Below are positions 55,200 through 64,000 of a stretch of 64,000 nt of DNA, in pieces. The DNA is from Porodaedalea pini. Its lineage: Eukaryota > Basidiomycota > Agaricomycetes > Hymenochaetales > Hymenochaetaceae. The stretch covers positions 124,001 through 188,000 of the forward strand of contig NBAY01000017.1 of the NCBI GenBank assembly GCA_002794775.1. The letters run 5' to 3'. The translations under genes were made by a program, and so were the position numbers. The number at the start of each line of letters is the position of its first letter. Within the stretch, counting starts at the first letter, position 1. The notes under the pieces are model-generated. The model was not told where the DNA came from, did not search any database, and saw only the letters and a list, made by a program, of their open reading frames with translations.

Positions 55200-57238
55200 A
55201 ACAAACTGTCAAGTGAAGAGCGCTTCATGCGCTCGACGTCAATGAGTGGTGGGCACGGTGGCCTTCCATTCGCAGGCAGGTGTCCATCGCCTATGGTTCG
55301 CTCTTCCAGTCAGGTGGCGCGGGCGCTGTGGGCAACAAGCGTACGCGTAGGAAATGTGGCGGCTCAACACGCAACGAGTAGGACCGTATCAGCGCTTCTG
55401 CCAATCAGTTCAAAGTGAACGCTACTTCCTCCTTCGAACACGTCGCGCCGCTCGAGCAGTCTGCGAACCGCTGGGCCGCGGGCAGCACGTCCAGGTGTGG
55501 GGCCTCAATTGACACAGACTCACCTGAGATTGTGGACAAGAAAGTCCATTTGCTGCTCAACAAGCCCACTATGGAGAAGTTGGAGTCCATCTCAAACCAG
55601 ATCATTGCGTGGGCAAACAAGAATGAGAGTGAGAAGGATGGGCGTACGCTCATTCAGCTCATTCGGCTTGTGTTCGAGAAGGCAACGGATGAGGCGGCCT
55701 GGAGTGAGATGTATGCTCGCTTGTGCCATAAGATGATGGAGCAGATCAGTCCGAACGTGCAGGATGATGGTATCCGCAATGCTGAGGGCAAGCCGATTAC
55801 AGGTGATCAACTTTTCCGTAAGTACCTTCTGAATCGCTGTCAGGAAGACTTCGAGCGCGGCTGGACGCAGAAGGAGTCGATGGCGGCAGCGGCTCTCGTG
55901 AAGGCGACAGAGGATCAGGCTGTTAAGGATGTCAACGAAAAGGAAGAAAACAAGGAGACTGGCGAGAGTGCGCTGGACTCGGACGAATACCACACTGCTC
56001 AGAAGGCCAAGCGTCAAGGTCTCGGACTCGTCAAGTTCATCGGTAAGCTCTTCAATCTTCAGATGTTCATGGAACGTATCATGTATGAGTGTATCAAGAA
56101 GCTGCTCAACAACGTCGACAATCCCGAGGAGGAAGAGATCGAAAGTTTATGTAATCTACTGACAAGTGTTTGTCAGGCGCTCGATACCTCTAAGGCTCGC
56201 GGACACATGGATGTCTATTTCAGTCGGATGAAGGAGCTTGCGAAGAGCAGCAACGTGTCGTCTCGTATGTAGTTCATGTTACAAGTGCGTACCTTGTGTT
56301 TCATAGCCTTTCGTTGAGCTGACTTTCTTGGACAGGATGTGATTGAATTGCGGGAAAGGAAACGGACTACCCGCAACTTGGTCGCTGCTCCGTCGACAAT
56401 CGCCCATATTCATGAGGCTGTACGCGCTCTTGCTTTGTTACTCAATTTCGCTTGTGCTTACCAATATGCAGGCCGCGAAAGAGAAGGCACGACAGGAGCA
56501 ACATAACTTGGCACGGTCGGCCATGTTTCGTGGTGGTTCACGCCGTGGTCATGATCGTGACGGAAATGCTCAAGTGGGTCCTGACGGATGGGCTGTCGCC
56601 TCTGGTCCTTCGAGGCCTGCAAACAAGGCGGGCGATCTGACGAACTTTGGCAGAATTCAGAATGGCAGTGGAACCATGAACTTCGGACCAGCTAGCGTCT
56701 TCACGAAGAAGGGAGACAGCAAGCGCAACAGTGCGAGCCTTTCAAGGACAAATTCGAACACGAACATGTTCCAGATGCTGCAGGCCGCTGAGGCCGCTAA
56801 TGAGGCTCCTACTACATCCTCGTCTCGTCCAAGTCGCCTGTCAAGCCGTACAACGAGCGTCGACTTGACCCACAATGCACCTGTGGAACCTGCCCAGCCT
56901 GCTCAGCGTCCCAGACTTAACCTGCTTCCGCGTTCGACCCTTACAGGAGAAGTCGGAGAATAGTCCCGCTGAGACTCATGACGGCGAGGAGGGCGAGGAG
57001 GACGAGATTCTCGAGAAGGACTCTGGGAAAATTGTCGATGTCGAAGGAGCAAGCGGAAAAGAAGATTGACCAGGACCGCAAGGAGTTCTTCGCTATCCGC
57101 GATCTCGACGATGCGGAAGAGTATTTCTCTGTACTTCCCTCGGAGCATCAACATCTTCTCGTCGAGAAGCTTGTCATGTCTGCTATTGAGGCGAAGGAGG
57201 CTGATGCCAAACTCGTTGCCGACCTGTTTGAGCGTGCA
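55200..57238 (+). pseudogene. eIF4G translation initiation factor, decayed fragment
   Basis: eIF4G bridges the cap-binding factor and eIF4A. Seen: LNKLSSEERF and SPMVRSSSQ (upstream linker, then a frame break), PLEQSANRW, the MIF4G domain (55500-56272: NKPTMEKLESISNQIIAW, IRLVFEKATDEAAWSEMYAR, LFRKYLLNRCQEDFERGW, IESLCNLLTSVCQALDT), DVIELRERK, a Gly/Arg linker (RGGSRRG) and the start of the MA3 domain (EEYFSVLPSEHQHLLVEKLV). CAG became TAG at 56270-56272 after SSRM. A frame shift lies before the MA3 part. The MA3 domain stops after VADLFERA, where ProRS sequence begins. Introns are retained. Confidence 0.87.
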
Positions 57239-58665
57239 CCGTATCAGCGCTGCTACCAGCCCGTTCAATGCGAATGTCGCTTCCTCGTCGAAACCGATGC
57301 CAACACGTCCCCGAAGGTTGTCACGGTCCTTGATGCATCGCTCGCATCATCGACTTCCCCCTTCGCCGTACGTGCACTCGCCTCCAATTATACTGTCTTC
57401 CTCTCTGGAACCAACATTGCTTCATACTTGCGCATTCTCGGAACCGGGGAGATCAAGCTTCACGAAGTAGACTTCGCGACATTCAAGACCGATGCTGCAG
57501 CGCCTGCTCCGCCCACGTCTACAATTGCCATCCAGGAAAAGGCAGCGAAAGAGGAAGGGAGAAACGACGGCGCCGTGAAGGCTGCGTTTGGCGTGAAGAA
57601 AGAGGTCGACTTTCCGGTATCGTATACGAACGTGTGCTGATTGTTCTGTAATCCCTCACTTTGTGCTGACAAGTATTATAGGCGCTGATTAAGGTCGATA
57701 TGACATGCGTCTTCAGAGGGAGCTCCGAGCTTGAGGAGCCCATAGCAATCCGCCCGACTACAGAAACGGCTATGTATCCCTACTACACCAAATGTATCAA
57801 GAACTATCGTGATCTACCCCTCAAGCCCAACCAGTGGATCAGTGTTGCGCGCTGGGAGTCCAAGAGCCCCCAGCCGTTCCTCCGTACGCGCGAGTTCCTA
57901 TGACAGGAAGGCCACACTGCGCATTTCACGAAGGAGGCTGACACTGAAGTACGGGAAATTCTCAATTTACATCGTCGCGTGTACGAGGTGCTGCTTACCG
58001 TACTCGTCATCACAGGCATCAAGTCGGACAAGGAGAAGTTTGCCGGTGGTCTTTACACGATGACCGGCCGTGGCATCCAAGCTGCGACGTCGCATTGCCT
58101 TGGCCAAGACTTCTCATGGCCAGAGATGTTCAACGTCGTGGTCTCAGACCTGGACGATCTGCAAGGCACGAGTCCGAACGGTGGCAAATTATTCTGTGGC
58201 AGAACACGTGGAGCCTTAGCACACGCATGGTCGGAATCATGGTCATGATTCACGGCGACAACCAGGGTCTTGTTCTCCCATCACGCGTCGCTCATTGTCC
58301 CCTGCGGTATTACCATGTGCACTAATAAGCAGGAGTTATACGACCGCTGTGAGGAGCTCGCGAAGACGCTCAGGAAAGCGCGAAGGTGGATGTACGGGAC
58401 GGCTACACTCCTGGCTACAAGTTCAACGACTGGAAACAGAAGGCGCGAAAATTCAATTATTCCTTATTTCTCGGTTTTCCTGTGATCTTACAAATGGCTT
58501 TTTGTCCAGGTGTTCCACTTTGCCTTGAACTCGGTCCGGTTGATATCCAGAAGAAGCAAACACTTTCTGTGCGACGTGATACGGGCTTGAAGGAGACTGC
58601 CATACCTGCACTTCTCAAGACTATCCAACAGGAGATGTTCGAGCACGCGAAGGCAAGGTACATGT
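57239..58665 (+). pseudogene. prolyl-tRNA synthetase, copy 2, fused to eIF4G relic
   Basis: Contains an N-terminal extension (ASYLRILGTGEIKLHEVDF), AFGVKKEVDFPV, then after an intron [20 protein letters not shown] (class II motif), [10 protein letters not shown], a stop where Trp is expected (TGA at 57901-57903), [41 protein letters not shown]-like text and LELGPVDIQKKQTLSVRRDT. About 70 codons of the catalytic domain between LIKVDM and SSELEE are missing, as are the residues between TM and GRGI. Confidence 0.87.
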
Positions 58666-58689
58666 CTTGCCTGCGCGTCGTGACAATGG

Positions 58690-58943
58690 GACGATGTCGT
58701 GCTGACATTGCTTCATACTTGCGTGCTCTCAAAACCGGCGAGACCAAGCTTCACAAGGTAGATTTTGTGGAACTCAAAACCGATGCTGCAGCGCGCCTTA
58801 CGTCGTCGCACGTACAAAAGGAGCTGCTTGCCGTACCCGTCATCCTGGGCATCAAGTCTGAGAAGAAGTTCGCCGGTGGTCTGTACATGATGACCGTGAA
58901 AGGCTTCATTCCGACGACCGGCCGTGACATACTTTTAGTTTAG
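58690..58943 (+). pseudogene. prolyl-tRNA synthetase fragment, copy 3
   Basis: Follows copy 2 directly and repeats two separate parts of it: ASYLRALKTGETKLHKVDF (as at 57425) and ELLAVPVILGIKSEKKFAGG with GFIPTTGRD (as at 58860 and 53200). It is cut short at 58943 in AT-rich sequence near the right end of the TIR element. Confidence 0.78.
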
Positions 58944-59170
58944 AATTTGTTTAAATACACTCAATTGCCACAAGAATCTGTGAGAAAATGATTGAAAAGT
59001 TTGGAATGCAGTAAGAATGTGAATAAAAATGTGTAGAAAGGTATCGGAAACTAGTCAAATTACTCAAATCTGGAACGATGCTTGGGAATCGTGCGGAATC
59101 GGAATACCTCCGAATTGGCTGGAATTGCTCAAATATTCCAGCTAATTCCAGGGATTCCAGGGATTCCGGC

Positions 59171-59189
59171 CAGGAGGTTTTTCCTGATG
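59171..59189 (-). repeat. right terminal inverted repeat (19 bp)
   Basis: Perfect complement of 53835-53853; subterminal short repeats (ccagggattccagggattcc) lie just inside. Confidence 0.82.
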
Positions 59190-61050
59190 GTGTTTTCACC
59201 TCTGGACTCCGGGATGGTCTCGGTCATGGCGAGATAACTGAGCCAGCCGCCCGTGACCGGAAGTAATTTGAGTATTGGTTCGTATGCGGAAGCTTATGAG
59301 CTTGCGGTGATCGAACACCTGGTCTCAATCATATACCGGCATGGGCCTGAGACAAATTAGAAGCTCAAGGTCGATCGCGCCTTTCTCGCGCCAATTGCGC
59401 GTACGTAGTACCTTCGAGACGACGGACGAACCGTCTCGGCTTTGTTTCCTGGAGATCCAAGATTTTTGCATCTGAAGTTCGGCCAAGTTGACAAGCCTAC
59501 TTGCAATGTGTTACCAAATGCAACCCAGAGGAAGCAACGAAAGCTATGCAGATCGATAGTAGGCGAAGCAAAGCGGAAGCAGATGCAAGCGAACGCCATA
59601 CGAACACTTTCCAAGCTTTAGCTCCAGAAATAGGGAACACATCTTTGACACGGAACGCAGATTAGACTCTATAGGATCTGCGATCTGCGACCCATGTATC
59701 TCATTATTTTAGCAGGAGCAAGAATAGCACAAACAATATCAATGCTAGGAACTAAGTGCAGCTCTTTCCATGCGGAGAACCGCACGCGTTGGCGCCTTCA
59801 AGCCGTCCATAGCCTCCGAACACCGAATTTGAATGGGCATCTCACAGTCAGAGTCTCAGGCTTCCAAGCCATAAGGTGCGTCGTAACGCCAGTCAGAAGA
59901 CGCACTCGAGGTCGAGACGAGGCTATGTTTATTTGGGTTCAGTCGTCGGCGACAGCGGCGTGTTCTAACTGCTACTGGTACCGTTCCAGATGTGTCGAGT
60001 ATCGAGTCGAGTCAGTAGACCACATTAGAAGCTCGAAGTCGACATAGCCTGGCCCAAAGTAGATCCAAGGACTTCTGAATCGAGATGAGTCCTCCGCTGC
60101 AAAGCTTACATGACAAGGCCGTGCCTTCAGCTTTGAAGTGTATTGCTGTACCGCGTCCGATGCAGTCAAGTTTCTGAATATCGAAATTCACCGCAGTAAT
60201 GCCGAGTAAACGTACCTTTCTACCGCGTCAGTGGCTAAGAATGGAGATAAGACGGATTTGGAATATGAATTGAATGAAGTGCACTTACGGTTTACATGCA
60301 TGTCCGTCTATCAATGTGTGGGATGAGATGGACTCGGATCGTACAGGCCGGGATTCTCTTCCTAGGATGTAGCCATACCAACTTGGATGAGCATTCAACG
60401 CTCTCGGCCTGAACGTTACCCAGTAAAGTTGACCACGGCCAACTGTAATCGAAGATGCAAATGTTCAGCGCCGTTCACGCAGTTTCCGAGCTGATATCCT
60501 TTCTGACATGCCCGCACCTAGATCTTCTTCGAGATTTCAACGAAAGTATCAATCCAGATTTGTCTATCCACTCACGTCGGGATCTCGCCCTTCCCATCTA
60601 ATCCCGCGCAATCCAAGCAGTCAAACCAGCAAAGCTTCTTGCAGCGTAATATACCGATCGCGAGCCAAACACATGGCTTCCTTCTGTGGAATCTGTACAA
60701 CACATTGAATGGCACGCCGGACCGATCTCCAGTGGACTTTGATCGGAGGATTCCTAGAGAAGCCGAGAAGAGCGAAATATTTATGTAGTCAGAAGCCCAT
60801 GTCTCCGAGCCGTAGTAGATCAATATTAATACTGTCTTTTAATTTGAACACCGAGGAAGAAGGGAGAGAAGGCGCAGGTGCTGGGAGGTGAACTTGAACG
60901 AGAGCCGGAGCTCCAGTTTATTGCCAGCGCTTGAAGTTCAAGCCAGGTTGTCAGGGTCCAAAGATGACCTGACTTTTGCCCACCATGCTGCTTGATCTAA
61001 TACAAGAACGACACAATGTGCGGAGAAGATACTTTGAGTCGAAAGAAGCG
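59190..61050. repeat. repeat R, copy 2, right part
   Basis: Resumes R at ttcacctctggactccggg and follows copy 1 (43025-44635) to about 61050, with about 220 extra bases at 60630-60851. Confidence 0.78.
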
Positions 61051-64000
61051 TCTGCCAACTCGACGCCGTGCAATGCAGATGCAGCAAACGGAGTTGCAGA
61101 GGAGGATGGCGGAGTCGACTTCACCGGCGGCAACGACGACTCGCGCGGCTCGTCCATCGGCTTCACAAGTCTGTTCTTCCCTGCAAAAATCAGCAGCTCA
61201 TCCTCGCCCTCTCCTGCAGCCGTCGCATCCGAAACGCAGGGCTGCGACTGCAGCTCGCTCAGTACCCGTGCGTGCGCACGGGCCGCTCGTAGGCGTAACG
61301 GACGCCGACACCGCAAAGATGACACGTTCGCAGACCCGAAGATGGAATTTCATTGGGAAGGTGGAAAGCGCATTCTGTGTGTCCACGTACGTCATCAAGT
61401 TACCGTGACGTCCCGCCGATCATGGCATTAATATTGCCGTGATCACGCTTTGTTTGTCTCCCGATCGTGTTTGGACGTTCCCGGGAAGGCCCCTCCACCT
61501 ACGAGCTCCGGGGCAGCCTCGGTGAGACATTTGACTCTATTGCTTGAACATGGTGGAAGATGCTATTGATTTACAAACGAATGCAAGGGGAATCCCGGGT
61601 CTACAGGTGCATGAAGGATTTAGCAGGCAAGTGACTCACAGAATAAGCTTCGTTGGTATTCAATATTAACTACTGAACGTCCATACCTTGATATATTGCA
61701 TTTCCTTTGGAGGCAATAACAAACTGGAGACATGTAATTTAAGCCCAGAAGGTCTATCAATACCTACACTCTGATTGAGTTCTGAAGGACGACGACGCCG
61801 CAGCCTCTCACTTCGTTCCCTCGCGCAGCTTGAGCTTGTGGTCGAACACCCGTAAATCCGAGGGGGACATTCAAGCAGCTCGAAAGGGGGGTGAGAATGC
61901 ATGTCCCTAGAGCTGAACCAATAGCATTGTCCGATCCGCGGCAACCGATGGGGAAGCGGCAGGATAATTCGCAGGCGCAACGGACAAAAGTCCTACGACG
62001 GGTACTAGTCCGTTCGCATGGATGACTTCCCGCATCTGCAATTCTCTCCACGACCGCACCCACGCCCACGGTCCATTCGCCATATCGAGAAAGAACCTGA
62101 AAGAAAGCCTAGGTTGTCCATATCGAGAATATCATACGGCCCCTGCTTTTTTTGCAGCGTAAGGCGCGTCACTGCGCTCAGTTTTTCTCCCCCTTCCACC
62201 CTCTAGCTTTTTTTCCCTTTTCTTCGCTGGTCAGCCCCGAGAAAAACTTAAACTCATGGTAAGTTCTGATGTCCATAAATCACACATTCCGTAACTCGAC
62301 ATGAACGGACGTACGGACATCCGAGCCCGCTCCGTCCATTTCAGTTCATTATGATTTCCGCTGGGTGTCCAGAGTCCAGAGTCTTTCATCCCGTCGAATG
62401 CACATGAAAAGACGCGAGGCAGCCGGGCGGGCCGCTATTCCCCACGAGCTTCGAGACCCAATGGCATAGTCTATTAGGGTTTAGCCTTCGACTGTGACTG
62501 ACTCTGAATGAGGAGCGGACCGACTGAGTTTGCCGAGTTCGTCCTGAGAGATCCCGAGTTCTCGATTCTGATTTGTTGAAGAGCGGAGCTCTGTAAAATG
62601 AAAGTCGACTGTTGTCAGGCGTGTCGGAGACAGGAAGGACGAGTTTCTGAAGATACGCGCGTTATCAAGTCAAATGAACGACAGGTGCGCCAGCAGTACA
62701 TGTGCATGTACTAGCGCATCCACGCCCAACGGCCGACAAAGTCGTGAATTCGGACCGTACGGCTCTTTGCTCCCCCTCACCCTCTTTCTTTGGAGAAAGA
62801 CCAGAGCCAACAACGAACGGATTGACAGAAGTACTTCGCCCCATTTCCCAGGGGTTGTTCTGAGTGAGGTCCGATACGCCCGAGTATTCCCACCATCCCG
62901 TCTTACAGAATCCAGCCAGTAGCACGCTGCGCTCGACGGTCGTAAGGAGCGTGCGGACGTTCCCATGACAAGGGATTAATCCCGAGGACGTGTCGACGAG
63001 CCCGACGATGGACTGCGCGAACGCGTCGCCGATATGCCCTGCGCCCCTGATGAATACCTTACGCAGGAAGAGGGAGAGCTCGTTGTCGCCGCTGTTGGTA
63101 GAGTATCAGTGTATACATACTTGCAATAGAATGGTCAGAGACTCACTATGAGGTCAGCTTTGAGCATAGACCCGTCTCGACATCTGAATCCTGTTGAGTC
63201 GTCATCATTTATCATGAGCCTTCGACTGTGATAGTCATAGAAGAGAGTGCGAGAAGCTTGCTTAGAGCCGAAGTGCATTGTGGTTCACATGACGAACGCT
63301 AGAAGGTAAACATCATGGATCGGGAGATTTTCGAGAGTTATTCAGAGGTCCTCTCAAGCAGCTCCAAATCAAGCAAACTTGCACCAGCGGATTCAAGCGG
63401 AAGAGCTGCTGCAGAGTATGGAATCCTTCACCAAAACACGCAATCGCAATTCGAATCGGTGGGTATGCCGTAGACGCTCCTTACCAGCCAAATACGAAGC
63501 TTGCTACCGCATTCTCCGTGCGTTGAAAGATAGTCTACCGGCGTCAAATTGAGAAGCAAATCCGTCTCTGAAGTTGGTAGAACTCTTCGGCTGTATGTAG
63601 GCAACGGTCGCGTAGAAAGGGTAGTACAACGCTGAGCACAGAAAGCTGGTCCTTCGGGTTTGTCGTCCGAAAGCTGAAAGACAAAATCAGCTGAAAAGGC
63701 AAACTCAGGGAGACCAAATGATAATGCGTGGCCGAACATCGGGTCGAGATGAATAAAAAAGATAGAAAAATAATAAAAATAAAAATAAAAATGATGAGAG
63801 AGACCCCGGATACTCCCCTTTACGGCACGCGGACTGGCTGAAGCTTATTTTCTAATCAAGCGCGTGAAGACGGAAATACATTCCGTCAACCTCTCCGTTC
63901 ATTATCATACGTTGTGTTGATCCATACGTTTCTTTTGTTCAACCGTTGGCATGCGCCAATACAACGTGGGTGACTTACTTTGACATTCCTGAGTACAGTA
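61051..64000. other. gene-poor right end
   Basis: No gene supported. 61350-61545 loosely resembles the left part of R (42780-43060). 63752-63792 is an A-rich simple repeat. 63938-64000 matches 44635-44698. Open frames at 62665-62966 and 63428-63739 have no known domain. Confidence 0.4.
63752..63792. repeat. A-rich simple repeat
   Basis: A (aataaa/aaaaat)-type low-complexity run. Confidence 0.8.

Larger units (their letters stand above)
53835..59189. mobile_element. TIR element carrying eIF4G and ProRS fragments
   Basis: Bounded by catcaggaaaaacctcctg at 53835-53853 and its exact reverse complement at 59171-59189. The flanks join to give uninterrupted repeat R, with gt on both sides as a possible 2-bp duplication. 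Inside: AT-rich ends, a large inverted repeat (54322-54768), then pieces of eIF4G and prolyl-tRNA synthetase. I see no transposase, so the element is probably non-autonomous and its superfamily is open. Confidence 0.78.

Noticed and set aside
61016..61431. Open frames on both strands suggesting a gene
   Set aside because: Overlapping frames in GC-rich repeat-derived sequence, with no domain and no splice pattern.
62665..62966. Short open frames on both strands
   Set aside because: No recognisable domain, mutual shadows, no start context.

Overview
The window comes from a filamentous basidiomycete, most likely an Agaricomycete. It has short introns of about 50-60 nt (some GC-AG), a C2/EF-hand phosphatidylserine decarboxylase, a NACHT-WD40 NLR-like gene, an Argonaute relic and Ty3/gypsy chromoviruses. 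The species cannot be named from the sequence. Few genes look healthy: phosphatidylserine decarboxylase (348-4584, -), an MDR oxidoreductase (40338-41604, +), and possibly the NLR (48141-52549, +). Most of the rest is transposons, gene fragments and repeats.

Layout. 0.3-4.6 kb: PSD2-type phosphatidylserine decarboxylase with 13 inferred exons. 6-8.2 kb: decayed Argonaute with frameshifts and two inverted duplications. 8.5-10.4 kb plus 29.2-30.4 kb: a Crypton-like unit made of a small plus-strand gene tail-to-tail with a tyrosine recombinase. The recombinase is split in two by 18.75 kb of retrotransposon. 10.4-29.2 kb: three Ty3/gypsy chromoviruses nested like Russian dolls. Element P (+) interrupts the recombinase exon (TSD caatg). 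Element A (-) sits in P's leader/gag (TSD tatt) and element B (-) sits in P's gag (TSD tcacc). All three carry an 11-nt match between the putative mRNA start and the primer-binding site (Tf1-type self-priming) and a GGGTTTT heptamer that would link gag to pol by -1 frameshifting.

30.4-35.1 kb: a scrapyard of minus-strand fragments, comprising a topoisomerase I pseudogene with a PH-domain gene fragment inside one of its introns, a CAMKK/Sak1-like kinase tail, and duplicated blocks. 36.3-41.6 kb: an acidic protein whose 3' end is a duplicated copy of the downstream MDR gene's last exons, a hypothetical ORF and the MDR gene. 42.5-44.7 kb: a dispersed repeat (called R). 48.1-52.5 kb: C2-like/helical/NACHT/WD40 NLR with nearly identical WD40 units that carry homopolymer indels.

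53.2-61 kb: a second copy of R split by a 5.36-kb element with 19-bp terminal inverted repeats. This element carries decayed eIF4G and prolyl-tRNA synthetase fragments and no visible transposase, so it looks like a Pack-type gene-capturing element. 61-64 kb: no supported gene.

Taken together, the window shows repeated insertion and capture of host gene pieces near an Argonaute relic and an NLR. The most novel candidates are the Crypton-like two-gene unit, the gene-capturing TIR element and the templated inverted duplications in the Argonaute relic.
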